A stretch of DNA of 64,000 bases from Flectonema sp. DT1601. Lineage: Eukaryota; Euglenozoa; Diplonemea; Diplonemida; Diplonemidae. Location of the stretch: NCBI GenBank assembly GCA_964019425.1, contig OZ025799.1:1116001-1180000 (forward strand), read 5' to 3'. How positions within the stretch are numbered: position 1 is the first letter of the stretch; every line of letters begins with the position of its first letter. Shown piece by piece: positions 50,929-60,987 of the stretch. A program made the translations under genes and the position numbers. The notes below the pieces were generated by a model. That model did no database searches. It was not told the DNA's origin and saw only the letters and a program-made list of their open reading frames with translations.

Positions 50929-51439
50929 TCTTATAATCGACAAATGTCAAGATCAAGACCGCAGCCTACAAGACTAGGAAGTACTGATGGCAATTTAGCA
51001 ACACATCCGAAGACGTCCAAGTGGACAATTTACTCTGTAGTATTAGTTTTAAGTTATCAAAACAAAGAAAGGAGATACGAAGCCTACGGGATCCCCACCC
51101 CCAACCCCCAAAACAAAGAAAGTAAGAAAGAAAGAAAGAAAAAGAACAACCGCGCCTAACAGCGCAATCAGCATCACAGACTCACGGGTCGTGGTGCACA
51201 CAAAAAAAAAAAATTTTTTATTTTCTGAGCATGCTCTCAGTTTACTCTCAGTTTACAGTATTGACTTGTTTAACTTCAGCTGAGTGCTTTTGTCAAAGAA
51301 CGACGTCATCCGATACCGGAATGCATTGATGCAGCGCTGATGTACATTCGAAAGGGAACTATTGGTGAAATTATTGAGAAAGCAAGAATCTCTAAGACTG
51401 CACGTACTTACGGCAGTCCAATGTGATTGCGATTTACTT

Positions 51440-51665
51440 GGTGAGAGTCCCGTACATCTGAGCAGCCATCCAGTCTACCTTCACAGTCAGCAAGAGTCGC
51501 TCAGTTTGGGAATGCTGAGCTAATTGGCAGGTATTCCTCTGCTAAGGCTAAATATCTCCCGGAGACCGATAGCGAACAAGTACAGTGATGGAAAGATGCA
51601 AAGAACTTTGAAAAGAGGGTTAAAAGTCCCTGAAACCGGTGAGTGGTAAGAGTACGAGATCCGTT
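51440..51665 (+). pseudogene. Fragment of large-subunit (28S) rRNA gene
   Basis: Matches the 5' part of LSU rRNA from ggtgagagtcccgta through tttgggaatg and ctaaggctaaatat. It then follows the very conserved stretch gagaccgatagcgaac / aagtacagtgatggaaagatg / aagaactttgaaaagag. The fragment is short, carries departures from invariant LSU positions (for example gagggttaaaagtccc), and has no rDNA on either side, so it is a displaced relic. It could derive from LINE-mediated retrocopying of rRNA or from an rDNA rearrangement. Confidence 0.8.
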
Positions 51666-51770
51666 CAAAACTTCATGATTCTCCTCATTAGTCCTTCATT
51701 AAGTTGTCTGGTCGTATTCGACGCGCCTACATGCTGGGTGCCGTGAGCTTGCTCAGCTTACCGACCTTGA

Positions 51771-51830
51771 GACCACTTGAACAGCCCGAAGGTCTGCCCT
51801 CAAGAGAAAATTATAAACAACACCAAAGTG
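51771..51830 (-). mobile_element. Scrap of LINE A/B 3' UTR
   Basis: gaccacttgaacagcccgaagg through ctgccctcaagagaaa matches the 3' UTR hairpin region of LINEs A (12111-12150) and B with one or two differences. It is followed by acaacaccaaagtg, which matches a block further along the UTR after a deletion. It indicates an older insertion of the same family. Confidence 0.75.
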
Positions 51831-52370
51831 TCAAACAGGTCAAATCCACGACGGTTCTAAGTGAAGGGACTGGAGGATCATCTTAGAGTGCTTTATCTGA
51901 ACTTAAGGGAGGCCACTTCTACCGAAAAACTGAATTGGGTCTTAAGTACTGGATTCTTTTAGACTTGCTATGTGGATTAGGGCTCAAAGTTAATCTGTCC
52001 CATACATTCTCACATTGCAGTATAGAAGAAAATGAGAGGCTGATTCTCTGGCTGCGAAAGCGGTTAAAATGGTGCAAAATAATGTACAAGTGGACTCAAA
52101 ACAGTCACAACAAAAAGATATGGTAGGACCTAGAAAACCGGCCCAAAACTTGTGTTGCAGTTTATCTTTTTAGCGCACACTCATGTAACATAAGGATCGC
52201 TGGTTCCGAGGGTTTGCTCTCCTGCCATACTTGCCTCTCACCTCCCTTACAAAAATTAAATATTTACATACAAAGGTCAAGATTGCCGAAATTCAACAGG
52301 GAAATGGAAATACTAATATCTCAAATGAGAATGCGTAAGGCATGCTTTACTACAAAAGCAAATTGATAAC

Positions 52371-52580
52371 CGATATAGAAATGGATTGTGTCTCTGCTGT
52401 GAAGTGGAGGACACAGTGCAACACTTTGTTTGTGAATGTCTGGCATTCTACAAAGAAAATAAAATGAATTTAGACTCGCTCATATTAACAGAAGACTAGT
52501 TAATAGAACAGTCTAACAACTTTGATGGCATGGTAATGCTATTAAAATATCTATGTGACGTAGGGGATGGACAAGTCTAG
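52371..52580 (+). mobile_element. Decayed LINE ORF2 C-terminal fragment
   Basis: Translates to GLCLCCEVEDTVQHFVCECL, the C-x2-C...H...C zinc-binding tail typical of LINE ORF2 proteins, followed by a plausible C-terminal region interrupted by stops. It belongs to a family different from A, B and C. The adjoining 52290-52370 may be part of the same relic in another frame. Confidence 0.6.
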
Positions 52581-53196
52581 ATGACAAAACTAAAAAGAAC
52601 TTACACTTGTATGGAACACTTTAATTCGTACAATCCATGTGAAAGTTTTCTTATGCAAGCAAAGCTGAAGGAAGCAGGTTCATGCTGCACAAGGTTCGAT
52701 GATTACGTCAGATGATGGGATGACTACCATTCGAAGAAATTACTGAAAGTAAAACTGACAGTTTGATGATGAGGAGAATACTTATTTAGATATAGATGTA
52801 CTCGCATGAGGATTTATAAACATATTGAGTCAACAACTCAAAGAATAAGGGTTTATCGAGTAACCCGTCAAAACTATGCTGTTGTAACTCTTATGCTGAT
52901 TAATTAATTTTATTTTTTACATAACTCTTGCTGCACATTAGACTAATCTAGCTCAGTCTTACGTTTCTCTCTTGTATTCCTTCAACGAACCCATAGAATA
53001 GATAAACCCCTTCTGTTAAAGATATTAACCAATAAACAAATCTTTGTTTACCCAACAGGATACCACATTATTAAGAGAGATGAGAAACTCGTATTTTTGT
53101 CATATAACAGGTTGTTTGTTAAGCAAATCATGGCTGTAGGTTGGGAATAAATTGTGCGACAAAAAATAAGAAGTCTGTTTGAAGAAATATGTTTTA
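52581..53196. other. Intergenic region
   Basis: About 600 bp of AT-rich DNA without a recognisable gene or repeat. Confidence 0.4.
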
Positions 53197-53267
53197 CACG
53201 TTTGTTAATCTCATCATACTCCAAGCCATTCATCATCACATTTCGTAGGTTACTCAGGCGGGTTAAA

Positions 53268-55493
53268 ATGCAACTTTCGGTTACGTTCCCAGACACAGGA
53301 TTTCCTGACATTGTTTTCACAGCTTCTGAAGAGTCGCTCGTGAAGGATGCATTGCAGGTTGCAGCTGATGAGTGGGGTACCGATGCTGACTTTCTTGAGC
53401 TTTCTCTCGCAGGATCGCGGCTTCGAGCAGGTAGTCGACTGGTGTCGTACGGAGTGGAGGACGGCTCGCTGTTGGATGCATCGGTGGTGCGCTTGTTTGG
53501 ATTGGAATGGTTCACAGATGCTGCAAAGAGAGCTAAGGCATTCCTACGAGGAGAACGGGATCAGGACGGGTTTTTCTGCCTTGATACTCCTACATTCGCT
53601 GTGGATGGCTGTCTTCAGTTTGACTACGATGAGTGGTTCTCGGATGATGTTACGAACATCTCATTCAGCAATTCTGAACCCTCAGTCACGACCGTATCAG
53701 ATAATTTCTTATCCTCATCTCGTAAGGTTATAAAGGTCAGTCTGCCTAGTCTTCAATACGTCACATCTGTTGGTAATAAATTCCTCAGTAATTGCAATTC
53801 ACTGTCATCCGTGGACTTATCAAGTCTCAGCAATGTTTCAGCTGTTGGAGACTCTTTTCTATCTTATTGTTCATCCCTCACATCTGTTGACTTATCAAGT
53901 TTCAGCAATGTTTCAGTTGTTGAAGACGATTTTCTATTTTCTTGTTCATCCCTCACATCTGTTGACTTATCAGGTCTCAGCAATGTTTCAGCTATTGGAA
54001 AGTCTTTTCTACGTTCTTGTTCATCCCTTACATCTGTTGACTTATCAAGTCTCAGCAATGTTTCAGTTGTTGAAGACGATTTTCTATATTGTTGTTCATC
54101 CCTCACGTCTGTTGACTTATCAAGTTTCAGCAATGTTTCAGCTATTGGAAAGTCTTTTCTACGTTCTTGTTCATCCCTTACATCTGTTGACTTATCAAGT
54201 CTCAGCAATGTTTCAGTTGTTGAAGACGATTTTCTACGTTGTTGTTCATCCCTCACGTCTGTTGACTTATCAAGTTTCAGCAATGTTTCAGCTATTGGAA
54301 AGTCTTTTCTACGTTCTTGTTCATCCCTTACATCTGTTGACTTATCAAGTCTCAGCAATGTTTCAGCTATTGGAAAGTCTTTTCTACGTTCTTGTTCATC
54401 CCTTACATCTGTTGACTTATCAAGTCTCAGCAATGTTTCAGCTATTGGAAAGTCTTTTCTACGTTCTTGTTCATCCCTTACATCTGTTGACTTATCAAGT
54501 CTCAGCAATGTTTCAGCTATTGGAAAGTCTTTTCTACGTTCTTGTTCATCCCTTACATCTGTTGACTTATCAAGTCTCAGCAATGTTTCAGCTATTGGAA
54601 AGTCTTTTCTACGTTCTTGTTCATCCCTTACATCTGTTGACTTATCAAGTCTTAGCAATGTTTCAGTTGTTGGAGACTCTTTTCTATTTTTTTGTTCATC
54701 CCTCGCATCTGTTGACTTATCAAGTCTCAGCAATGTTTCAGCTATTGGAAAGTCTTTTCTATATCGTTGTTCATCCCTTACATCTGTTGACTTATCAAGT
54801 CTCAGCAATGTTTCAGCTATTGGAAAGTCTTTTCTACGTTTTTGTTCATCCCTTACATCTGTTGACTTATCAAGTCTCAGCAATGTTTCAGCTATTGGAA
54901 AGTCTTTTCTACGTTCTTGTTCATCCCTTACATCTGTTGACTTATCAAGTCTCAGCAATGTTTCAGCTATTGGAAAGTCTTTTCTACGTTTTTGTTCATC
55001 CCTTACATCTGTTGACTTATCAAGTCTTAGCAATGTTTCAGCTGTTGGAGACTCTTTTCTATTTTTTTGTTCATCCCTCGCATCTGTTGACTTATCAAGT
55101 CTCAGCAATGTTTCAGCTATTGGAAAGTCTTTTCTATATTGTTGTTTATCCCTTACATCTGTTGACTTATCAAGTCTTAGCAATGTTTCAGCTGTTGGAG
55201 ACTCTTTTCTATATTGTTGTCGATCCCTCACGTCTGTTGACTTATCAAGTTTCAGCAATGTTTCAGCTATTGGAAAGTCTTTTCTATATTCTTGTCCATC
55301 CCTCACATCTCTGGACTTATCAAGTCTCAGCAATGTTTCAGCTGTTGGAATGTATTTTCTAAGTGATTGTGCCTCACTTACTTCCTTGGATTTAACCCTC
55401 ATGAATGTGCAATCCGTCGGAGGTAATTTCCTAAAAGGTTGTTCATCCATTAACAGAGACGAACTGCATACGAGCATAAAGAATTTGAAATGA
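53268..55493 (+). CDS. Ubiquitin-like domain plus BspA-type leucine-rich repeats, paralog 1
   Basis: 741 residues from the ATG at 53268. Residues 1-80 look like a ubiquitin fold (SLVKDALQVAADEWG, then LSLAGSRLRAGSRLVSYGVED). A linker of about 60 residues follows, then about 20 copies of a 25-residue repeat of the form SVDLSSLSNVSAIGKSFLRS plus CSSLT. This is the BspA/TpLRR-like pattern (LRR_5), which forms a solenoid. Repeats are nearly identical in DNA (75-bp unit). There is no signal peptide or membrane segment, so the protein is probably intracellular; the usual extracellular role of BspA-like proteins in other protists may not apply. The ubiquitin-like head suggests a link to ubiquitin or proteasome pathways (inference). 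Confidence 0.85.
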   Translation: MQLSVTFPDTGFPDIVFTASEESLVKDALQVAADEWGTDADFLELSLAGSRLRAGSRLVSYGVEDGSLLDASVVRLFGLEWFTDAAKRAKAFLRGERDQDGFFCLDTPTFAVDGCLQFDYDEWFSDDVTNISFSNSEPSVTTVSDNFLSSSRKVIKVSLPSLQYVTSVGNKFLSNCNSLSSVDLSSLSNVSAVGDSFLSYCSSLTSVDLSSFSNVSVVEDDFLFSCSSLTSVDLSGLSNVSAIGKSFLRSCSSLTSVDLSSLSNVSVVEDDFLYCCSSLTSVDLSSFSNVSAIGKSFLRSCSSLTSVDLSSLSNVSVVEDDFLRCCSSLTSVDLSSFSNVSAIGKSFLRSCSSLTSVDLSSLSNVSAIGKSFLRSCSSLTSVDLSSLSNVSAIGKSFLRSCSSLTSVDLSSLSNVSAIGKSFLRSCSSLTSVDLSSLSNVSAIGKSFLRSCSSLTSVDLSSLSNVSVVGDSFLFFCSSLASVDLSSLSNVSAIGKSFLYRCSSLTSVDLSSLSNVSAIGKSFLRFCSSLTSVDLSSLSNVSAIGKSFLRSCSSLTSVDLSSLSNVSAIGKSFLRFCSSLTSVDLSSLSNVSAVGDSFLFFCSSLASVDLSSLSNVSAIGKSFLYCCLSLTSVDLSSLSNVSAVGDSFLYCCRSLTSVDLSSFSNVSAIGKSFLYSCPSLTSLDLSSLSNVSAVGMYFLSDCASLTSLDLTLMNVQSVGGNFLKGCSSINRDELHTSIKNLK
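53811..55380 (+). repeat. 75-bp tandem array (LRR) in paralog 1
   Basis: About 20 units based on tctgttgacttatcaagtct, then cagcaatgtttcagctattg, then a variable part. Because 75 is divisible by three and stops are absent from the unit, long frames also appear in another plus frame and on the minus strand; these are artefacts. Confidence 0.95.
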
Positions 55494-56244
55494 CCAGTGT
55501 GCGTTGTTCCCTTTGTTTTATTTAAAGTTATTTATTTTGTCTTTTATTTGAGTGTTTTCAGAAAAGAAGATGTGTGTTCGCTCACGCACTCTTAACAAGT
55601 GTTTGTTAAATATTTAATTACATCGCAATATTCCTATTCCCTTTACTGGGTCATATTCTCATCAGATTCCCAACCCCATTTGGTATTCCCCACCCGCCTT
55701 CCCCCGCCAGTGTCTGGTCGAATCGAAACAGGCCTGGCCCAATCCCTGTGCGCGCGGAAGTAATCTGCACCCATCTACAGTGTAGATACTTCTTTGAGTT
55801 GATCTCAGCTTGTTTAGGTAATGCCTTATTCTCTTATCATATTTCCTTCTCAGGTGCAAACAGTGATGGAAAGCGAATTACAGAAATCTTCTCTTTTGTA
55901 AAACCTTTTTTGATTGACGTTTCTGGGTGCCATTCCCTGCTGTGATTCTCCAGTGCCGTATGACTTTAGCTTCCCCGTAGTGTTGTTACATTGAGCCTGA
56001 TTAAGTATCTTATTACTCCCTCAAAGTAATTACTAAAACAAGGAACTCCCCAGGGACTTCACACCATACGATGATGAACAGATAGTGATGTAGTTCATAT
56101 GTATTCAGTTTTATTATTATTATTATCAACAATCAATCACATGGCTGTCATTAACGAGGTGAAAGCCACGGAAGCACAACCACAAGAATATACAGAAGTA
56201 ATTTATGGTTAGTTGTGTAAGAAAGGACACATCCGTAATGAAGA

Positions 56245-56480
56245 AGAATTAAAGGAACTAAAAAAACATGTCGTGTTCCTCCCAGTGGACAAGGCAAGAA
56301 ATGATTGTGCAGTAATGTGCGAAGCTTATTATTGTGAGCTATTGAAAATGAAATGGAAAGTTACGAAAAGGTAGAAAATGTGTTAACAAAGGGGTTGAAT
56401 GAAAACAAATAAGGAACTCAAATTTCCAAAAATCACTGGCTCAGTGCCGTACTTATATGGGATTTTTAAACTGCATAAGA
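56245..56480 (+). mobile_element. Decayed Penelope-like RT fragment
   Basis: Translates to HVVFLPVDKARNDCAVM and, further on, SVPYLYGIFKLHKIPD. These resemble the N-terminal RT motifs of Penelope-like elements (LPADKG...VVM and YGLPKIHK). It is short, broken and old. It lies between the two duplication units. Confidence 0.45.
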
Positions 56481-56760
56481 TCCCAGACATCCTTTGATAG
56501 ATTGCAGGTACATCTGTTAATTGAGAAACTTTGAATGAGGAAACTAAAGAACCTGACAAAGAGACTGATGAATCAAAGAAGGTGACCAATACCAGAGCCA
56601 GAGTTTTTCGATCCAATGTAATGACACCCGCTCAACAGGAACTTACTGGAATTATCACTCACACTAAAAACAAAGGACCATATGGAATATCACGTTTGTT
56701 ATCTCATCATACTCCAAGCCATTCATCATCACATTTCGTAGGTTACTCAGGCGGGTTAAA

Positions 56761-59061
56761 ATGCAACTTTCGGTTACGTTCCCAGACACAGGATTTCCTG
56801 ACATTGTTTTCACAGCTTCTGAAGAGTCGCTCGTGAAGGATGCATTGCAGGTTGCAGCTGATGAGTGGGGTACCGATGCTGACTTTCTTGAGCTTTCTCT
56901 CGCAGGATCGCGGCTTCGAGCAGGTAGTCGACTGGTGTCGTACGGAGTGGAGGACGGCTCGCTGTTGGATGCATCGGTGGTGCGCTTGTTTGGATTGGAA
57001 TGGTTCACAGATGCTGCAAAGAGAGCTAAGGCATTCCTACGAGGAGAACGGGATCAGGACGGGTTTTTCTGCCTTGATACTCCTACATTCGCTGTGGATG
57101 GCTGTCTTCAGTTTGACTACGATGAGTGGTTCTCGGATGATGTTACGAACATCTCATTCAGCAACTCTAAACCCTCAGTCACGACCGTAACAGATAGTTT
57201 CTTATCCTCATCTCGTAAGGTTATAAAGGTCAGTCTGCCTGGTCTTCAATACGTCACATCTGTTGGTAATAAATTCCTCAGTAATTGCAATTCACTGTCA
57301 TCCGTGGACTTATCAAGTCTCAGCAATGTTTCAGCTGTTGGAGACTCTTTTCTATCTTATTGTTCATCCCTCACATCTGTTGACTTATCATGTCTCAGCA
57401 ATGTTTCAGTTGTTGAAGACGATTTTCTATATTGTTGTTCATCCCTCACGTCTGTTGACTTATCAAGTTTCAGCAATGTTTCAGTTGTTGAAGACGATTT
57501 TCTATATTCTTGTTCATCCCTTACATCTGTTGACTTATCAAGTCTCAGCAATGTTTCAGCTATTGGAAAGTCTTTTCTATCTTTTTGTTCATCCCTCACA
57601 TCTCTGGACTTATCAAGTCTCAGCAATGTTTCAGCTGTTGGAAACCATTTTCTAAATGATTGTTCATCCCTCACATTTCTGGACTTATCAAGTCTCAGCA
57701 ATGTTTCAGTTGTTGGAGACTCTTTTCTATATTATTGTTCATCCCTCACATCTGTTGACTTATCAAGTCTCAGCAATGTTTCAGCTGTTGGAAACCATTT
57801 TCTATCTTTTTGTTCATCCCTCACATCTCTGGACTTATCAAGTCTCAGCAATGTTTCAGTTGTTGGAGACGATTTTCTAAGTAATTGTTCATCCCTCACA
57901 TCTCTGGACTTATCAAGTCTCAGCAATGTTTCAGTTGTTGGAGACGATTTTCTAAGTAATTGTTCATCCCTCACATCTCTGGACTTATCAAGTCTCAGCA
58001 ATGTTTCAGTTGTTGGAGACGATTTTCTAAGTAATTGTTCATCCCTCACATCTCTGGACTTATCAAGTCTCAGCAATGTTTCAGTTGTTGGAGACTCTTT
58101 TCTATATTATTGTTCATCCCTCACATCTGTTGACTTATCAAGTCTCAGCAATGTTTCAGCTGTTGAAAACCATTTTCTATCTTTTTGTTCATCCCTCACA
58201 TCTCTGGACTTATCAAGTCTCAGCAATGTTTCAGTTGTTGGAGACGATTTTCTAAGTAATTGTTCATCCCTCACATCTCTGGACTTATCAAGTCTCAGCA
58301 ATGTTTCAGTTGTTGGAGACGATTTTCTAAGTAATTGTTCATCCCTCACATCTCTGGACTTATCAAGTCTCAGCAATGTTTCAGTTGTTGGAGACGATTT
58401 TCTAAGTAATTGTTCATCCCTCACATCTCTGGACTTATCAAGTCTCAGCAATGTTTCAGTTGTTGGAGACGATTTTCTAAGTAATTGTTCATCCCTCACA
58501 TCTCTGGACTTATCAAGTCTCAGCAATGTTTCAGTTGTTGGAGACTCTTTTCTATATTATTGTTCATCCCTCACATCTGTTGACTTATCAAGTCTCAGCA
58601 ATGTTTCAGCTGTTGAAAACCATTTTCTATCTTTTTGTTCATCCCTCACATCTCTGGACTTATCAAGTCTCAGCAATGTTTCAGTTGTTGGAGACGATTT
58701 TCTAAGTAATTGTTCATCCCTCACATCTCTGGACTTATCAAGTCTCAGCAATGTTTCAGCTGTTGGAAACCAATTTCTATCTTATTGTTCATCCCTCACA
58801 TCTCTGGACTTATCAAGTCCCAGCAATGTTTCAGTTGTTGGAGACTCTTTTCTATATTATTGTTCATCCCTCACATCTGTTGACTTATCAAGTCTCAGCA
58901 ATGTTTCAGCTGTTGGAATGTATTTTCTAAGTGATTGTGCATCACTTACTTCCTTGGATTTAACCCTCATGAATGTGCAATCCGTCGGAGGTAATTTCCT
59001 AAAAGGTTGTTCATCCATTAACAGAGACGAACTACATACGAGCATAAAGAATTTGAAATGA
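56761..59061 (+). CDS. Ubiquitin-like domain plus BspA-type leucine-rich repeats, paralog 2
   Basis: 766 residues, exactly one 25-residue repeat longer than paralog 1. The ubiquitin-like head and linker are almost identical to paralog 1, with a few substitutions such as SKPS for SEPS. The repeat array has diverged in composition: the variable part is mostly VVGDDFLSNCSSLTSLDL, rather than AIGKSFLRSCSSLTSVDL. The ends of both arrays (YFLSDCASLTSLDLTLMNV to the C-terminal SIKNLK) are identical. This pattern suggests unequal exchange or conversion inside each array after the gene duplicated. Confidence 0.85.
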   Translation: MQLSVTFPDTGFPDIVFTASEESLVKDALQVAADEWGTDADFLELSLAGSRLRAGSRLVSYGVEDGSLLDASVVRLFGLEWFTDAAKRAKAFLRGERDQDGFFCLDTPTFAVDGCLQFDYDEWFSDDVTNISFSNSKPSVTTVTDSFLSSSRKVIKVSLPGLQYVTSVGNKFLSNCNSLSSVDLSSLSNVSAVGDSFLSYCSSLTSVDLSCLSNVSVVEDDFLYCCSSLTSVDLSSFSNVSVVEDDFLYSCSSLTSVDLSSLSNVSAIGKSFLSFCSSLTSLDLSSLSNVSAVGNHFLNDCSSLTFLDLSSLSNVSVVGDSFLYYCSSLTSVDLSSLSNVSAVGNHFLSFCSSLTSLDLSSLSNVSVVGDDFLSNCSSLTSLDLSSLSNVSVVGDDFLSNCSSLTSLDLSSLSNVSVVGDDFLSNCSSLTSLDLSSLSNVSVVGDSFLYYCSSLTSVDLSSLSNVSAVENHFLSFCSSLTSLDLSSLSNVSVVGDDFLSNCSSLTSLDLSSLSNVSVVGDDFLSNCSSLTSLDLSSLSNVSVVGDDFLSNCSSLTSLDLSSLSNVSVVGDDFLSNCSSLTSLDLSSLSNVSVVGDSFLYYCSSLTSVDLSSLSNVSAVENHFLSFCSSLTSLDLSSLSNVSVVGDDFLSNCSSLTSLDLSSLSNVSAVGNQFLSYCSSLTSLDLSSPSNVSVVGDSFLYYCSSLTSVDLSSLSNVSAVGMYFLSDCASLTSLDLTLMNVQSVGGNFLKGCSSINRDELHTSIKNLK

Positions 59062-59187
59062 CCAGTGTGCGTTGTTCCCTTTGTTTTATTTAAAGTTATT
59101 TATTTTGTCTTTTATTTGAGTGTTTTCAGAAAAGAAGATGTGTGTTCGCTCACGCACTCTTAACAAGTGTTTGTTAATTAAAATTAA

Positions 59188-59679
59188 ATATTTAATGCCA
59201 TAAACGAATTATTTCTGTGCACATTTCATCACTCGCGGAGTAGAAATAACCCGATAATTACATTCCGTACACAAGGCCGATGGCTGGCAAATCGAAATTA
59301 TCACAAAAGTGTGAAGTTAAGACCAAATCTAATACAGCAGTAAAATTATGATTTTCTGTTTTTGGTTTAAAATGGCTGTGGCGATGTAGTTATTGACCTG
59401 TAATAATCCGGGTGATTTTGACATAATGGCAATTATGTTGGGGGTGATTTTAAGTTTTCCGGGAGGATAATTTAATGGATGTGGATAATGGGCATCAGTA
59501 AGAGTGTGATTACGACCTCAGTGGCATTATGAGCCCTAATTTCACGCTTCTTTCAAACGTAAAATTATTGAGCCCGTGAGTGTAATTATGGGGAGGGCAA
59601 TAGTGAAATGGAAGAAATCAGCAGCGGTTCTCGTGATGAAATGTGCACAGTCCTAATTCTAATTTATGGCATTAAATAT
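59188..59679. mobile_element. Foldback/MITE-like element 1
   Basis: About 490 bp. The left arm atatttaatgccataaa...ctgtgcacatttcatc (59188-59230) is matched inversely by gatgaaatgtgcacag...tttatggcattaaatat (59635-59679). The interior has no coding frame. It is present in duplication copy 2 and absent from copy 1, so it inserted after the duplication, or was lost from copy 1. Confidence 0.75.
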
Positions 59680-59691
59680 AAAATTGGGCGG

Positions 59692-59825
59692 AAGTTGACA
59701 TAATGTCTAACTCTCAACTCATAATTATCATCTCGTGGTGATGCCGACCCCTCGCGCTTCGCGCTCGGCGCCGGAATCCCCGCTCGATAATAATTAAACT
59801 GTTTCGAGTTGAATTATGTCAACTT
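59692..59825. mobile_element. Foldback/MITE-like element 2
   Basis: 134 bp with 13-bp inverted ends aagttgacataat and attatgtcaactt. It has further imperfect inner complementarity and a GC-rich centre (ctcgcgcttcgcgctcggcg). It lies 12 bp from element 1 in the stretch missing from duplication copy 1. Confidence 0.7.
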
Positions 59826-60442
59826 AAGCATCCCCCCAATTAATACACATAATTACATTGCAATATTCCTATTCCCTTTACTGGGTCATATTCTCATCAG
59901 ATTCCCAACCCCATTTGGTATTCCCCACCCGCCCTTCCCCCGCCAGTGTCTGGTCGAATCGAAACAGGCCTGGCCCAATCCCTGTGCACGCGGAAGTAAT
60001 CTGCACCCGTCTACAGTGTAGATACTTCTTTGAGTTGATCTCAGCTTGTTTAGGTAATGCCTTATTCTCTTATCATATTTCCTTCTCAGGTGCAAACAGT
60101 GATGGAAAGCGAATTACAGAAATCTTCTCTTTTGTAAAACCTTTTTTGATTGACGTTTCTGGGTGCCATTCCCTGCTGTGATTCTCCAGTGCCGTATGAC
60201 TTTAGCTTCCCCGTAGTGTTGTTACATTGAGCCTGATTAAGTATCTTATTACTCCCTCAAAGTAATTACTAAAACAAGGAACTCCCCAGTGACTTCACAC
60301 CATACGATGATGAACAGATAGTGATGTAGTTCATATGTATTCAGTTTTATTATTATTATTATCAACAATCAATCACATGGCTGTCATTAACGAGGTGAAA
60401 GCCACAGAAGCACAACCACAAGAATATACAGAAGTAATTTAT

Positions 60443-60510
60443 GGTTAGTTGTGTAAGAAGGGACACATCCGTTATGTTGGTCAAACTTATATAAATGCGT
60501 GAGGTCGTTG
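60443..60510 (+). mobile_element. Possible decayed GIY-YIG fragment
   Basis: Translates to LCKKGHIRYVGQTYINA, reminiscent of the YVGQT motif of GIY-YIG nucleases, which sit at the C-terminus of Penelope-like elements. Very short and broken, so tentative. Confidence 0.3.
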
Positions 60511-60987
60511 TTTGGTAAAGACAACCGTTTGAAAGAAGCAAAAATAAAGACAATAGCAACGTTATCTTCCCTCTAGTATGTTAAGTAGTTACACTCTGAA
60601 CTCATGGTTTTATGAATAATACCTGGTCACAAGTTGGGAACCACAAAAATTCCGGTGACCGTGATCCATCCTCATACCCAGCTATGTGGCCGGAACCCCA
60701 TGTCCCACTGGTTTGGTGAATTCTGGGTCACTTTGGTGTATTTAGTCGATCACTACATGAGATAGGATGAATTGAAGATGGACAAAGGTTGACAGCGAAT
60801 TTATCTTTCTTTGAACCACTACCTTCCTTCAGTTAATCTAAATTTGACTTCGAGTAAAGTACCGAAATGTTAGTGAACAAGCAAGGATTTCTATATGTCT
60901 TACTGGGAATACAGATTGTAATAATAGTTAGGAGCAGGTAGAATAATTGTATTTCAATTAACAGTGTTGCTTTCTCAAAAAAACAAA
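60511..60987. other. Intergenic region
   Basis: About 480 bp, no gene seen; AAAACAAA directly precedes the next ATG. Confidence 0.4.

Larger units (their letters stand above)
45125..51213 (+). mobile_element. LINE C: second LINE family, head to head with LINE B
   Basis: About 6.1 kb on the plus strand. It has a short leader of about 57 bp, ORF1 (45182-47011), ORF2 (from 47008) with APE and RT, then RNase H in the same frame beyond one TAG, a 3' UTR and a poly(A) at 51202-51213. It lacks a 2A peptide and uses a different ORF1-ORF2 junction (ATGA overlap) from A and B. The exact 5' end is not fixed because LINE B inserted beside it; a weak candidate target duplication is seen but is not convincing. 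Confidence 0.8.
53197..56236 (+). repeat. Tandem segmental duplication, copy 1
   Basis: Begins at cacgtttgttaatctcatcat and contains the first ubiquitin-like/LRR gene plus its 3' flank. That flank runs from aaagaagatgtgtgttcgctc, through ttccctttactgggtc, to the stretch ending ggacacatccg. It corresponds to 56692-60471. The flank is nearly identical between copies apart from an insertion of about 670 bp in copy 2. Confidence 0.9.
56692..60471 (+). repeat. Tandem segmental duplication, copy 2
   Basis: Second unit, matching 53197-56236. The difference in length is mainly the insertion of about 670 bp at 59178-59849 and one extra LRR unit. Confidence 0.9.

Noticed and set aside
45113-51230. Target duplication for LINE C (aaaaaagcttttcatttt versus aaaaaaattttttatttt)
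   Set aside because: Three mismatches in low-complexity A/T sequence; not enough to call.
53864-55477. 537-codon minus-strand and 530-codon alternate plus-strand frames in the LRR array
   Set aside because: A 75-bp stop-free unit keeps several frames open; the true frame has the ubiquitin-like head and canonical LRR pattern.
53811-58960. CRISPR-like look of regular repeats with variable parts
   Set aside because: The unit is coding (25 residues), eukaryotic context, and the variable parts are related to each other.
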